Assembly: GCF_026341125.1 (NCBI RefSeq)
Contig: NZ_JAPEOR010000002.1
Span: forward strand, 3,507,566 to 3,571,565
Reading direction: 5' to 3'
Source: Streptomyces sp. NBC_01142
GTDB taxonomy: Bacteria; Actinomycetota; Actinomycetes; Streptomycetales; Streptomycetaceae
Length of the DNA stretch: 64,000 nt
Shown: positions 52,670-61,771 of the stretch, in pieces
How positions within the stretch are numbered: the first letter of the stretch is position 1
Layout: each line of letters opens with the position of its first letter
Position numbers and translations under genes: made by a program
The notes under the pieces: generated by a model
Told to the model about the DNA's origin: nothing
What the model saw: only the letters and a program-made list of their open reading frames with translations
The model's database searches: none

Positions 52670-53538
52670 GCGCCGGGCTGCTGGATGCCGTACGGCAGCG
52701 GCTCGCCCAGAGCGGTGCCGAGCCGACGCCGGCGCGGGTGGCGGCCGCCCTGCGAGCACAGGGGCGGTTGCTCGGGGACACGGAAGTGCTGGGCGGTACC
52801 GAGGAGTTGCGGTGCGACCTGGTCGGCGCGGGGCCGCTGGAGCCGCTGCTGGCCGACCCGGCGGTGACGGATGTGCTGGTGTCCGCGCCGGACCGGGTGT
52901 GGGTGGACCGGGGCGGTGGGCTCGAGCTCACTGAGGTGACGTTCGCGGACGCGGCCTCGGTACGCAGGCTGGCTCAGCGGCTCGCGGGGCTGGCGGAGCG
53001 GCGGCTGGACGACGCGCGGCCGTGGGTGGATGCCCGGCTTCCGGACGGTACCCGGCTGCATGCGGTGCTGCCACCGGTCGCGGTCGGCTCGACGTGCCTG
53101 TCGCTGCGGGTGGTGCGGCCCAGGGCGTTCTCGGTAGGGGAACTGGTGGCGGCGGGGACGGTGCCGCCGGGCGGGGACCGGGTGCTGCGGGCTCTCATCG
53201 AGGCCCGGCTGTCGTTCCTGATCAGCGGTGGTACGGGATCGGGGAAGACGACCCTGCTCTCGAGTCTGCTGGGGCTGGTGGGGGTGCGCGAGCGGATCGT
53301 GCTGGCCGAGGACTCGGCGGAGCTCAGGCCCGAGCACCCGCACGTGGTGCGGCTGGAGTCGCGGACGGCCAACCAAGAGGGCGCGGGCCGGGTGACGCTG
53401 CGGGACCTGGTGCGACAGGCGCTGCGGATGCGGCCCGACCGGCTGGTGGTGGGGGAAGTGCGGGGAGCCGAGGTGACGGAGCTCCTCAGCGCCTTGAACA
53501 CCGGCCACGAAGGCGGCTGCGGTGTCGGGTGGCTCTGA
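52666..53538 (+). CDS. tadA: TadA/CpaF-family secretion ATPase, 3' end lost
   Basis: A 290-residue ATPase fragment. The N-terminal domain (GPLEPLLADPAVTDVLVSAP), Walker A (FLISGGTGSGKTTLLSSLLG), the Asp box (VLAEDSAELRPEHPHVVRLE) and Walker B region (QALRMRPDRLVVGEVRGAEV then TELLSALNTGHEG) are all present. Right after NTGHEGGCG the family sequence stops: the usual ...T.HANsp..... block and about 90-100 C-terminal residues are replaced by unrelated DNA ending at TGA 53536-53538. The TadB/TadC genes expected downstream are also missing. The protein is probably inactive. ATGA coupling to ssd. Confidence 0.85.
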   Translation: MSAGLLDAVRQRLAQSGAEPTPARVAAALRAQGRLLGDTEVLGGTEELRCDLVGAGPLEPLLADPAVTDVLVSAPDRVWVDRGGGLELTEVTFADAASVRRLAQRLAGLAERRLDDARPWVDARLPDGTRLHAVLPPVAVGSTCLSLRVVRPRAFSVGELVAAGTVPPGGDRVLRALIEARLSFLISGGTGSGKTTLLSSLLGLVGVRERIVLAEDSAELRPEHPHVVRLESRTANQEGAGRVTLRDLVRQALRMRPDRLVVGEVRGAEVTELLSALNTGHEGGCGVGWL

Positions 53539-53540
53539 AG

Positions 53541-53604
53541 ATTTCAGTAGCGCAAGATTCATTTCAGTAGAGATTTCAGTAGCGCACGAAAGATTTCAGT
53601 GCGA
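53541..53604. repeat. direct repeats of ATTTCAGTAG at the tadA breakpoint
   Basis: ATTTCAGT occurs at 53541, 53561, 53573 and 53593. The spacing (20, 12, 20) means a 32-bp unit is duplicated, each half containing the motif, followed by AGCGCA in the first of each pair. The block begins three bases after the truncated tadA stop and borders the metabolite operon. Confidence 0.8.
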
Positions 53605-53687
53605 CCACCAAGGGTGACGGTGACTGGTGCGCCCTTGCCGCAGCTCGGGTGCGTGACGGGCGCAAGCTGTCGTACGGTGCAGCGTGG

Positions 53688-54659
53688 TTAGGGGCTGCTG
53701 CCCACCTTTCCCTTGACCCCACCCGTGTCCTTTCCCGCGGGCGGGCCGCTGGAGCTGGCGCGGTGTTCGGTTCGGGCGACGACGATGGCCGCCACGATCA
53801 GGAAGAGGACGGCAATGGTGCCGGTCCAGGTAAGTGGGTAGCCGAGTACGCCTTGCACGAGGTAAGCGAGGCCGGGTTGGGTGGCGAGGAGAGCCATGGT
53901 GACGGCGGCCGGAGTCCGTTGGACACCGATCTGCAGGATGTACAGAGGCAGGACCACGCCGACGAGGGCGATCAGCGCGGTCACCGTCCAGCTGAGGCGA
54001 GGGGGTTGGGTCAGGCCGTCGCTGGTCAGGGCGAGGGCGGCGAGCAGGTAGGTCAGGTGAAAGCGGTGAGCCATCACGACGGCTGGTGCGATTCCGTGTG
54101 CACCGAGCTGCAGGGACAGGTGGGCGATGGCCGCGGCGCCCACCCCGGCCAGTACCGCGAGCCCGGCGCCGACCGCGCTGGCGGCTGGCCCGGACTGCCA
54201 AGTGGAGGTGTCCAGGAGGGAGGGCTGGACGGCCGCAGCGGTGATCACGGAGGCGGCGAACAGACCTGCGGAGCGCAGCCAGCTCGCCGCCGTGTGGCGT
54301 CGGCCTGACAGGGTGGCGAGCACCGTCGCGGCGGTCGGGCCGACCCCCGCCATCAGGCTGGCGGCGAACGCAGCTGGCACCCACACCAGCGCCAGGTACA
54401 GGCCCAGGAACGTCACCGCGCTGGCTACGTTGAGGGCCGCGAACAGGCGCAGTTTCCCCGGCCCGGCATGCGGCTCTGCCGCCCGGCGAGCCGGTGTGCG
54501 GCGTATCCGGCTCACAGCCAGGAACAGCAGCGTGCAGCCGAAGAAGGCCACCAGAGAGAAGCGCAGGCTGTCGCCGCTACTGATGCGGCCGGACAGGAAC
54601 GCCTCAGCGGCGGCCTGAAGCAGCACCGAGAGGGCGATGAGTGCGGGTGCCCCTGCCAT
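53688..54659 (-). CDS. EamA-family exporter
   Basis: A 323-residue membrane protein with ten helices in two EamA halves (for example IALSVLLQAAAEAFLSGRIS, LALVWVPAAFAASLMAGVGP, GLAVLAGVGAAAIAHLSLQL, and TGTIAVLFLIVAAIVVARTE at the end). EamA carriers export amino acids and small metabolites. Its start codon overlaps the ATP-grasp stop (TGATG), so it is the last gene of the eight-gene operon and the obvious efflux or self-protection step for the product. It ends 84 bases from the repeats at the tadA breakpoint. Confidence 0.85.
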   Translation of the reverse strand: MAGAPALIALSVLLQAAAEAFLSGRISSGDSLRFSLVAFFGCTLLFLAVSRIRRTPARRAAEPHAGPGKLRLFAALNVASAVTFLGLYLALVWVPAAFAASLMAGVGPTAATVLATLSGRRHTAASWLRSAGLFAASVITAAAVQPSLLDTSTWQSGPAASAVGAGLAVLAGVGAAAIAHLSLQLGAHGIAPAVVMAHRFHLTYLLAALALTSDGLTQPPRLSWTVTALIALVGVVLPLYILQIGVQRTPAAVTMALLATQPGLAYLVQGVLGYPLTWTGTIAVLFLIVAAIVVARTEHRASSSGPPAGKDTGGVKGKVGSSP

Positions 54660-55954
54660 CAGGCCGCCGTCCGCTGCAGCGGCTCGCTGGCGTCGTGCCG
54701 TTGGCCGGGGTCGGCCATGCGGTAGAAGGCGCCGTCGTCCTCCAGGTGGTGGATGAACCCCAGGGAGCTGTAAAGAAGTTCCTCGTCATCGTGGACGAGG
54801 TAGGCGATGCCGGAGGCGCCGGTGGTCAGCGTCGGGTCCGGGATCGGCACGCCGGTCGCGGGCAGCCGGTCGATGGAGTGGAAGCCGGGCAGTCGGCGCA
54901 GGATGCGCGCTCCGTCCACGGCGGCCAGTACCCCCTCCCGGAAGGTGCGCAGGAAGATCTTGGCGAGGGTACGGCCTCCCCCGTAGGGCAGCTCGAAGCG
55001 CTGGGCGAAGTCGTCCGGGCGCAGAAAACGCTCGGCGACCAGGTGCTGGTGGCTGTAGCCGAAGGCGGCGTGGTACGGGTCGGGTGCCAGGGACGGCCCC
55101 ATCACCCGGGAGTTGACCTCCACCAGGCGTGGTCCGGCCGTGGTGAGCATCACCTCGGTGTGCGCGGCGCCTTCCCGGATGCCGAGGGCGTCCAGACAGC
55201 GCAGCACGTACGCGACGAGGTCCTGCTCGCGGTCGTCGAGTTGGGGTCGGGAGACGATGTGGCGCAGGACCGGCGCCCCGGCGATGGTGTCGATGCGCTC
55301 CCGGTACACCTCCGAGAGCAGGTGGCGGCCGTCCATGCTGACGGTGTTGACGATGTACTGGGTCCCCTCCAGGTACTCCTGAAGCAGCACGTCGGTATTG
55401 GTCTCGCCCATCAGATTGGGCTGGAGCAGGGTGGCCTCGGCCGCTGCGCGGGCTTCGGCGCGGCTGGCGACCACGGTGCAGCCGTCGCTGCCCGCGCTGT
55501 TGCGCGGCTTGACCACCAGCGGGGTGCCGGGGGCAGCGCCCCAGGCGTCGAGGGTCTCGTCGAGCTCCGTGAGCGAGCTGATTGCCCGGGTGCGGGCGGC
55601 CGGCACGCTCTCGGCCTCGAGGGCGCGCACCATGAGTTCCTTGTCACGGCGGGCGGCGGCCAGCTGGACGTCGTGGTGCGGCAGTCCGAGTGCGTGAGCG
55701 AGGGCGTCGGCCAGCAGCACCCCGCGTTCGCTGGCCGCGATCACCGCGGTGATCTGCTTGTCGCGCAGCAGCTCTGCGGCCTCGGCAACGGCTTGCGGTC
55801 CGGTGGCAGTCAGCAGGCCGGTGTGCGGGGCCGGGTCGCTCGCGTGCTCGGCGTGCAGGGCGGCCTCGTAGAGATGCAGGCAGTCCGCACCCTCCTCGCG
55901 GAAGGCGGCGGCCAGCTCACGGCCGGTGGAGACGGGATCGACGAGCACGTACAT
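54659..55954 (-). CDS. ATP-grasp carboxylate-amine ligase
   Basis: A 431-residue ATP-grasp enzyme. The N-terminal Rossmann-like domain starts MYVLVDPVSTGRELAAAFRE. ATP-binding features include PLVVKPRNSAGSDGCTVVAS, VLLQEYLEGTQYIVNTVSMD and the metal site HTEVMLTTAGPRLVEVNSRV, with the E..xN pair. This is the layout of BacD/DdaF-like L-amino acid ligases and related C-N or C-O bond formers used to join amino acids without ribosomes. In this operon it probably joins the product of the earlier steps to another amino acid. Overlaps the exporter start by one base. Confidence 0.88.
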   Translation of the reverse strand: MYVLVDPVSTGRELAAAFREEGADCLHLYEAALHAEHASDPAPHTGLLTATGPQAVAEAAELLRDKQITAVIAASERGVLLADALAHALGLPHHDVQLAAARRDKELMVRALEAESVPAARTRAISSLTELDETLDAWGAAPGTPLVVKPRNSAGSDGCTVVASRAEARAAAEATLLQPNLMGETNTDVLLQEYLEGTQYIVNTVSMDGRHLLSEVYRERIDTIAGAPVLRHIVSRPQLDDREQDLVAYVLRCLDALGIREGAAHTEVMLTTAGPRLVEVNSRVMGPSLAPDPYHAAFGYSHQHLVAERFLRPDDFAQRFELPYGGGRTLAKIFLRTFREGVLAAVDGARILRRLPGFHSIDRLPATGVPIPDPTLTTGASGIAYLVHDDEELLYSSLGFIHHLEDDGAFYRMADPGQRHDASEPLQRTAA

Positions 55955-55977
55955 GGGCGGCGTCCTTTCGACAGGAT

Positions 55978-57471
55978 TCAACGGGTGGAGACGGCGAGGG
56001 CCTGGGCGACGGTGCCCGCCTGGCCAGCCGCGGTCCACAGGTAGTTGACGATGGCGGTGCGGGCGGCCCCCATGGCTCCGACCATCCAGATGCGTTCCGG
56101 GTCGGCTCCGCCGGGACGCAGCAGCCGTAGGTCCGGGCCGGTGAGCGGTGGAGCGCAGTGCGGGGAGCAGGCGGCGGGACCGAGGGCGAGCAGCGCGGGG
56201 CCGTGCGTGCACACGGCAGGCCTGAGGTATCCGGAGGCCGACAGCACATGAGTGTGGTGCTCGGCCGGGCCGGCGGCCGTCCAGCGCACCTGCCAGCCGC
56301 CGTCCGGGTCCGGTGTGAGCGCCGCAGGGGTGCCGCGGCGCACGGCGAGCCGTCCGGCCAGGCCGTGCCCGGCCAGGGCGCGGGCGCTGGACACCGGGAT
56401 GGCCGAGATGTGGCGGGCGATCAGCGGGCGGAAGCGCGTGAGCAGACGGTCTCGCTCGGCGGAGGGCCAGCCCTCGGTCCAGTCGTTCACCGCCTCGATG
56501 AGTTCGGCGATCACGTCTTGCCAGGCATTGTCGCCCGCCTCGGTCTGCCGCAGTTCTGTGGTGAGCCGCTCCAGCGCCTTGGGTTCGGTGCCGAATTGCC
56601 GACGCAGCGCGGCCGCCGGGTGCCCCCAGCCGGCCCTGGCGCTCCGGACGGCGCGCGCCAGGACCCGGGTGAGCGTCCGGTCGAAATCCGGGGTGCCGGG
56701 GTTCAGTTCGCGCAAGTCGGCCAACAGCCCGGTCGGCCGGGCCGTACGGCACAGCCGGTTGCGGACGGCTGGCAGTTCGCCGGAAGGCGAGCACAAGGTG
56801 ACCTGCCGGTCAGCCCCGCACAGCACCAGAGCGGCATCCACCGCGGACAGCTTGCTGCCGACGACCAGCACTCTGGCGTCGGTGGGCAGTGCCCGGAGCC
56901 GGTCCGTGGGGTAGGGGCCGGCAAGTAGATCCGGATGGTCCGCATACGCGCGCAGCAGCTCGGGCAGGTGCGGCTGGTCGCCACCGGCCGCCACCACCAC
57001 ATCGGTGGCCTCCAGCGTGCTGCCGTCGTCCAGGGTGACCCGGTATCCCTCGCCCGCGCGTTCTGCCGGGAGTACCGTACGGGCCCGCGTGGTCACCTGG
57101 CGCACCTGGGCCCCCCGCGCCTGAAGCTCCCGGCTCAGCTGCCCGAACCGTTCCCGGCAGTACTGCCCGACCAGCGCACGCGGGACGAAGTCGGCGCGGC
57201 CCACCGGCCAGCCCCGTGCCGCCAGGTAGCGCTGGAGGTCAGAGCGGTCAGCGCGGTACAGCGAGGTGACATCGACCGAGGTGTTGCAGCGCAGCTTTGG
57301 GTCGGTGGTGCCGAAGGCCACGCCGAACCCGGCCGGCCGCGGGTCCACCACCGTCACCGATCCGGGCCGGAACCCGGCGTGCTCCGTCAGTTGGTGCAGC
57401 ACCGCCGTCGCGGCGGCACCACCGCCGATAACCACCAGGTGCCCGCCCGCGGTGAGGGGACGGCTGTTCAC
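55978..57471 (-). CDS. FAD/NAD(P)-binding protein (FAD_NAD_binding_9 type)
   Basis: A 497-residue flavoprotein-like protein. HLVVIGGGAAATAVLHQLTE is an N-terminal FAD-binding motif, followed by VTVVDPRPAGFGVAFGTTDP and KLRCNTSV, the marker of this subgroup. DVVVAAGGDQPHLPELLRAY and ARVLVVGSKLSAVDAALVLC provide further dinucleotide sites. The family is related to lysine/ornithine N-hydroxylases but without proven activity in most members. In context it may oxidise the carrier-bound or free amino acid. GTG at 57471 follows AAAGGAGAT; the frame is open to 57531. Confidence 0.78.
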   Translation of the reverse strand: MNSRPLTAGGHLVVIGGGAAATAVLHQLTEHAGFRPGSVTVVDPRPAGFGVAFGTTDPKLRCNTSVDVTSLYRADRSDLQRYLAARGWPVGRADFVPRALVGQYCRERFGQLSRELQARGAQVRQVTTRARTVLPAERAGEGYRVTLDDGSTLEATDVVVAAGGDQPHLPELLRAYADHPDLLAGPYPTDRLRALPTDARVLVVGSKLSAVDAALVLCGADRQVTLCSPSGELPAVRNRLCRTARPTGLLADLRELNPGTPDFDRTLTRVLARAVRSARAGWGHPAAALRRQFGTEPKALERLTTELRQTEAGDNAWQDVIAELIEAVNDWTEGWPSAERDRLLTRFRPLIARHISAIPVSSARALAGHGLAGRLAVRRGTPAALTPDPDGGWQVRWTAAGPAEHHTHVLSASGYLRPAVCTHGPALLALGPAACSPHCAPPLTGPDLRLLRPGGADPERIWMVGAMGAARTAIVNYLWTAAGQAGTVAQALAVSTR

Positions 57472-57508
57472 AGGACAGATCTCCTTTCCCGCCAGGGACG
57501 GCGTTTGC

Positions 57509-58198
57509 TCAGCCGCGTACACGTATCTCACGCAGCCATGCGGCGAATTCGGGCGAGTTCAGCAGGGCCGAGTGACCGCCTGGGAATTCCCGGTGGATAC
57601 ACCCCTTGGCAGTGACACCGGCCCATGCGCCGATTCCGCCTGCGGACGTGAGCGGGTCCTCTTCACCACGCACGGCGAAGACCGGACACCGCACTTCCGG
57701 ATGGGCCGAGGCGGTGAATTCCCTGAGTACCCGGAGGTCCTCCCCCGCGGTGTCCACAACGATGTCCCGCCACTCATCGGACTCGTCCGGCAGCAGGCCA
57801 GGGTCGATACCGTCCAGGTAGGCCGCAGTGTCCGACCGGCTCCGACACGCCTGCTCTGGCACCGTGAGCAGGGCCGGCGCGGTGGCTCCGGCGACCACCA
57901 GTGCGGAGACCTCCGTCCCGCGGTCCTCCAGTTCCCTTGCCGTGGCATAGGCGACGTAGGCGCCGAAGCTGTGCCCGACGAGAACCGGGCGATACGGCTG
58001 AAGCCGCCCCACCTGGGTGACGCACGACTCCACGACCTTCTGGAACGATGCCGCCGCCTTGCCGAAATCCCTACCGAAACGGCCTGGATACCGGGCGAGC
58101 CACGCGGAGGGTTCCAGCTCACGCAGCAGTGGACGGAGCTCACTGCCGAACGAACCGGCACCCGGGAAGACGATGATGCCTGGGCTCTCGGGACTCAC
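57509..58198 (-). CDS. type II thioesterase
   Basis: A 229-residue alpha/beta hydrolase of the external thioesterase class that clears misloaded carrier proteins or releases products. IIVFPGAGSFGSELRPLLRE supplies the oxyanion loop, VLVGHSFGAYVAYATARELE the nucleophile Ser77, and IHREFPGGHSALLNSPEFAA the histidine. The acid Asp lies in AVRGEEDPLTSAGG. GTG 58198 follows GGAG; an upstream TTG at 58210 is less likely. Located directly after the AsnB gene in the operon; the only carrier domain it can serve locally is the A-T protein. Confidence 0.88.
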   Translation of the reverse strand: MSPESPGIIVFPGAGSFGSELRPLLRELEPSAWLARYPGRFGRDFGKAAASFQKVVESCVTQVGRLQPYRPVLVGHSFGAYVAYATARELEDRGTEVSALVVAGATAPALLTVPEQACRSRSDTAAYLDGIDPGLLPDESDEWRDIVVDTAGEDLRVLREFTASAHPEVRCPVFAVRGEEDPLTSAGGIGAWAGVTAKGCIHREFPGGHSALLNSPEFAAWLREIRVRG

Positions 58199-58249
58199 TG
58201 AATTCTCCAATCCTCAGACACGAGTGCGCGCGTATCGGGGCCACGGGAG

Positions 58250-60022
58250 TCAGAGTCCAAGGCCGAGCTCGTCCATGACCATGGCGATGCTGATCGCGCT
58301 GAGCCTGAAGTCCCACTTCTCCGCGCCCTGACCGGCGCGTGTGCCGAGACAGCCGGGAGTGAAGATGCCACTGGCCTCGACGAGGCCGCGCCACTCGTCC
58401 CAGGTCCGCGCATCCGTGACCGAGCGCAGATCGTATGCGGTGAATCCGTGCTTCCCACGGCGGAGAACCGAGTCCGGGACGATTCCCTCGTACGCCGATT
58501 TCAGGCAGGCCTTCCCCTCGAAGTCGACCACCTTCGCGCTGTCTTCGACTTGCAGGGCGAGTGAGACGACCGCATTGCCGAGGAACGGGTAGCGCCCCTC
58601 AATGGAATTTCCCATGAGCATCGAGTCGCCGTGATCGCCGAGCAGGTGGCCCGACAGCTGGACGTACACGTCGGCGATGGAGCGCAACTGCATCGGTGAA
58701 AGCGACTTCACCTCGTCCTCGGAGAACGGGATGAGCCTCGTACGCCAGAACTCGTCGCCTTCCAGCGCTTCTTGCGCCACAGGGGCGAGGTAGTCGTCCC
58801 GCCGCTGGCCCACCTTGCGCCAGTCGACCTCCCAGCTGAAGTCCGCCCTGCCCCACGCCCGCTCGTTCTCCGCGCGGGAAGTCCGGCTCGAGCGGGTCGC
58901 ACTGTCGAAGGCGTAGGAGTCATAGCCGAAGAACAGCTCGTCCGCGCCTTCGCCGGACACCACTCCCTTGATTCCGGAGAAGCGCACGCTATCGGCCAGC
59001 ATCATGGCGGCCACGTTGTACGTCTCACGCTGCGGATAGCAGCAGTGCCGGACCATCTGCTCGAACTTCGAGGCGATGTCGGTCTGCCGGCACAGGATCT
59101 GCTCGTGTTTGCTTCCGACTGCCTGCGCCACTTCCCGCTGGAAACGTCCCTCGTCGAGGCCCGGATCGTCGAAGACTACCGAGAACGTCCGGACAGGCCG
59201 GGCAGTGAGAGCCACCGCTTCCGTCAGAATCGCGGTGGAGTCGAATCCTCCGCTCAGATAGGCGCCGATCTCCACGTCGGCATGCAGGCGGTCCCGGACC
59301 GACCGCTGCAGTCCCTCGCGCAGCGCCTCGCCGGATACGGGTTCCGCGGCCGGTGCGAAGTCGCCGTAGCGCCAGTAACGCAGGGTCTCCCGGCCACTGG
59401 CGTCGAACCGGACGGCGCAGCCGGGGGGAACGGCCTGCACCTCTTTCACGAGAGTGCGCGGCGCGACGATGTTGCCCATCGAGAAATACTGGTCGACCGC
59501 CCCCATATCCACCTTCCAGGACCGGCTGACGCACTGAACCAGCGGCTTGATCTCCGAGGCGAAGTGCACGTCCGGACCCGTAGCGGTGTAGTACATCGGG
59601 CAGATGCCGAACCGGTCCCTGGCCAGGAACATCGCATTCTCGGCGCGGTCGAGAACGACCGTGGCGAACTGTCCGTCCACCAGTCGGAGTCCCTCGATCC
59701 CGTACTGTGCGACTAGCTCTGGGATGACGGATACGTCGACGCCGTTGTTCTGCCGGTCGGCGCCCACTCTGGCGCGCAGATCCCGAGCGTTGAACACTTC
59801 GCCGTTCGTCATGGCCACGTAGCGGCCGCTGCGGTCCTCGGCCGGCTGCCACCCGTCGGTCAGGCCGGTGAAGCCGAGGCGGCCGAGCTTCGCGGAGATC
59901 GTCTCGGTGTTCAGCGAGTAGGTCTCGTCGGGCCCACGGTGGATGAGCCGGGAGTGCATGGCAGCGGCAATGCTGCGATCAACCCCACCGTTCGGGGAAA
60001 AAGTCCCGCATACGCCACACAT
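58250..60022 (-). CDS. glutamine-dependent asparagine-synthetase-like amidotransferase
   Basis: A 590-residue AsnB-family enzyme. The N-terminal MCGVCGTF places Cys2 ready for glutaminase activity, with RLIHRGPDETYS and AMTNGEVFN completing the class II amidotransferase site. The synthase domain shows the PP-loop IGAYLSGGFDSTAILTEAVA and SGEGADELFFGYDSY. I start at ATG 60022 so that Cys follows the initiator Met; a GTG three codons earlier overlaps the previous stop (GTGA). The active glutaminase argues against a beta-lactam-synthetase-like role, which normally lacks that cysteine, and for amide formation on an acid. Confidence 0.88.
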   Translation of the reverse strand: MCGVCGTFSPNGGVDRSIAAAMHSRLIHRGPDETYSLNTETISAKLGRLGFTGLTDGWQPAEDRSGRYVAMTNGEVFNARDLRARVGADRQNNGVDVSVIPELVAQYGIEGLRLVDGQFATVVLDRAENAMFLARDRFGICPMYYTATGPDVHFASEIKPLVQCVSRSWKVDMGAVDQYFSMGNIVAPRTLVKEVQAVPPGCAVRFDASGRETLRYWRYGDFAPAAEPVSGEALREGLQRSVRDRLHADVEIGAYLSGGFDSTAILTEAVALTARPVRTFSVVFDDPGLDEGRFQREVAQAVGSKHEQILCRQTDIASKFEQMVRHCCYPQRETYNVAAMMLADSVRFSGIKGVVSGEGADELFFGYDSYAFDSATRSSRTSRAENERAWGRADFSWEVDWRKVGQRRDDYLAPVAQEALEGDEFWRTRLIPFSEDEVKSLSPMQLRSIADVYVQLSGHLLGDHGDSMLMGNSIEGRYPFLGNAVVSLALQVEDSAKVVDFEGKACLKSAYEGIVPDSVLRRGKHGFTAYDLRSVTDARTWDEWRGLVEASGIFTPGCLGTRAGQGAEKWDFRLSAISIAMVMDELGLGL

Positions 60023-60027
60023 CGCTT

Positions 60028-61767
60028 TCACACACCCCGGTCACGAAGTTCGTCGGCAAGGACCTTCAAGTTCTCCGCCCGGAGTACGTCCCGGACACCG
60101 GCATCCATCCAGCCGAGTTCCTTCAGCTTGTTGACGAGGATCACCGTGGAGGCCGAATCGCCACCGATGTCATAGAAGTTGTCGTTGAGGGCGGCGTCGT
60201 TCACACCGGTGAGGTGGCGCACCAGATCGAGGATCTGCTCCTCCGGCGGGACGGTTTTGCCGCCGGTCTCACCAACTTCCGGCGCGGAATGACGGCTGGC
60301 CTTGAGAGCGTCGCGATCGACCTTGCCGTTACGCGTGTAGGGAAGCGACTCGATCTGCTGGATCACCGAGGGGACCTTGTAGGAGTCGAGGACCGTCTCC
60401 AGGTGCGCACGCAGCGCCCGGGGGGTGACGGTGCCCTGGTAGTAGCAGACCAGAGCCTCAGCGGCGTAGTCGTCCGCGCCCTCATGCGACTCTGCGGTCA
60501 CCACCGCCTCCACGACTCCGTCGAGCCGGCATGCCGCGCTCTCGATCTCGCCGGGATCGAGCCGGTAGCCCCGGATCTTCAGCTGCCGGTCCAGCCGTTC
60601 GACGAAGAAGACCTGCCCGCCGCGGCGTTCGACGATGTCGCCGGTCCGGTAGACCCGGCTCGCCGCGCCGTCGGTGAAGGGCCGCAGGCCCTGCGCGGTC
60701 AGATAGCCGATCGCGACGCTCTCGCCGGTGATGACCAGCTCACCACGGGTGACTTGCGATCCGGTGGGCCCGTCCCCGCCCGCCGTCGGCAGGGGGAGGA
60801 TGTCGTAACTGCAATCGCCCACCACCGCGCCGAGCGGCACGGACTCGGTGCAGTCGTCCGGGTCCAGCGGGTCGCTGAGGAAGTTGCAGACGGTGGTCTC
60901 CGTGGTCCCGTACGCGTTGTGGAGCGCCGCCTCCGACGACCACTTCTGTACCACCGCCTGGCGGCAGGCTCCGCCGCCGTTGATGACGTGCTCCAGGCTC
61001 ATCGCGCTCGACGGCTCGGTCGCCGTCAGCGCGAACGGAGTCGTCTTCAGATGAGTGATGCGGAACTTCTCCAGAGTGGCCTGGAGCACCGTTCCTGGGC
61101 TGAGCTGCTCCTCACCGAGAACCACCAGGCACGCGCCTGCGGTCAGGGTCCACAGGATCTCCGTGATGCATCCGTCGAAGGTCAGTCGGGCGAACTGCAG
61201 CGTACGGCTCTTTGTGCCCAACTCCAGAGAGCGCACATGGTCCTGGACCATCCGGGCCAGCGGTCCGGTGCGCACCAGCACACACTTGGGCTCCCCCGTC
61301 GATCCCGAGGTGTGGATCGCGTAACCCACACTGCCCTGGTACGGCGCAAGCTCCGCAGGTGCCCGCAGCTGCCGCTCTCCCGCGTCCCCGCGCCACTCGG
61401 CCGGCGTGTCGACGAGCTCTGGCGGGTGCGACAAGGCAGGGCTCTTGGCGACCCTGTTGATACCGAGCGAGGACACCTTGGTCCTGTTCGAGGACCCGCT
61501 GTCACGGGGGTCGATGAACACGAACGGGCGTCCGGCCCGCAATGCGCCCACCATGGCGACAATGGAGCCCGAGGTACGTATGGCCTCGATCCCGATGAAC
61601 TCACCGGGCGCGGTCAGTGCTTCGAGCTGCCCGATGAACTCCCGCACTTGCTCGCCGAATTCCCGGTAGCTGAGCACCCCGTCCGCGGTCTCCAGGGCAG
61701 TGCATTCGGGACGCTCCTGGATGGTGTGCTCGATCGCGTCTGCCACTGATATCTGCTGTACGGGCAC
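60028..61767 (-). CDS. free-standing NRPS adenylation-carrier didomain
   Basis: A 579-residue NRPS-type module without condensation domain. Core motifs: A3 HTSGSTGEPKCVLVRTG (152-168), A5 NAYGTTETT, A7 YRTGD, A8 ERLDRQLKIRGYRLDPGEIE, A10 NGKVDR. The carrier site is NFYDIGGDSAST with Ser538. By hand alignment to PheA the pocket reads D198, G199, T202, K241, I262, G264, A285, V293, C294 and the A10 Lys. That is closest, to my knowledge, to Asp/Asn-type codes (D-L-T-K-x-G), tentatively. It should load an amino acid onto its own carrier for modification by neighbours. GTG start, four bases after the FAH stop. Confidence 0.92.
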   Translation of the reverse strand: MPVQQISVADAIEHTIQERPECTALETADGVLSYREFGEQVREFIGQLEALTAPGEFIGIEAIRTSGSIVAMVGALRAGRPFVFIDPRDSGSSNRTKVSSLGINRVAKSPALSHPPELVDTPAEWRGDAGERQLRAPAELAPYQGSVGYAIHTSGSTGEPKCVLVRTGPLARMVQDHVRSLELGTKSRTLQFARLTFDGCITEILWTLTAGACLVVLGEEQLSPGTVLQATLEKFRITHLKTTPFALTATEPSSAMSLEHVINGGGACRQAVVQKWSSEAALHNAYGTTETTVCNFLSDPLDPDDCTESVPLGAVVGDCSYDILPLPTAGGDGPTGSQVTRGELVITGESVAIGYLTAQGLRPFTDGAASRVYRTGDIVERRGGQVFFVERLDRQLKIRGYRLDPGEIESAACRLDGVVEAVVTAESHEGADDYAAEALVCYYQGTVTPRALRAHLETVLDSYKVPSVIQQIESLPYTRNGKVDRDALKASRHSAPEVGETGGKTVPPEEQILDLVRHLTGVNDAALNDNFYDIGGDSASTVILVNKLKELGWMDAGVRDVLRAENLKVLADELRDRGV

Positions 61768-61771
61768 GCCT

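Noticed and set aside
58250..60022. beta-lactam synthetase
   Set aside because: The N-terminal Cys and glutaminase motifs are intact, whereas beta-lactam synthetases have lost them, and no carboxyethylarginine-type synthase is present.
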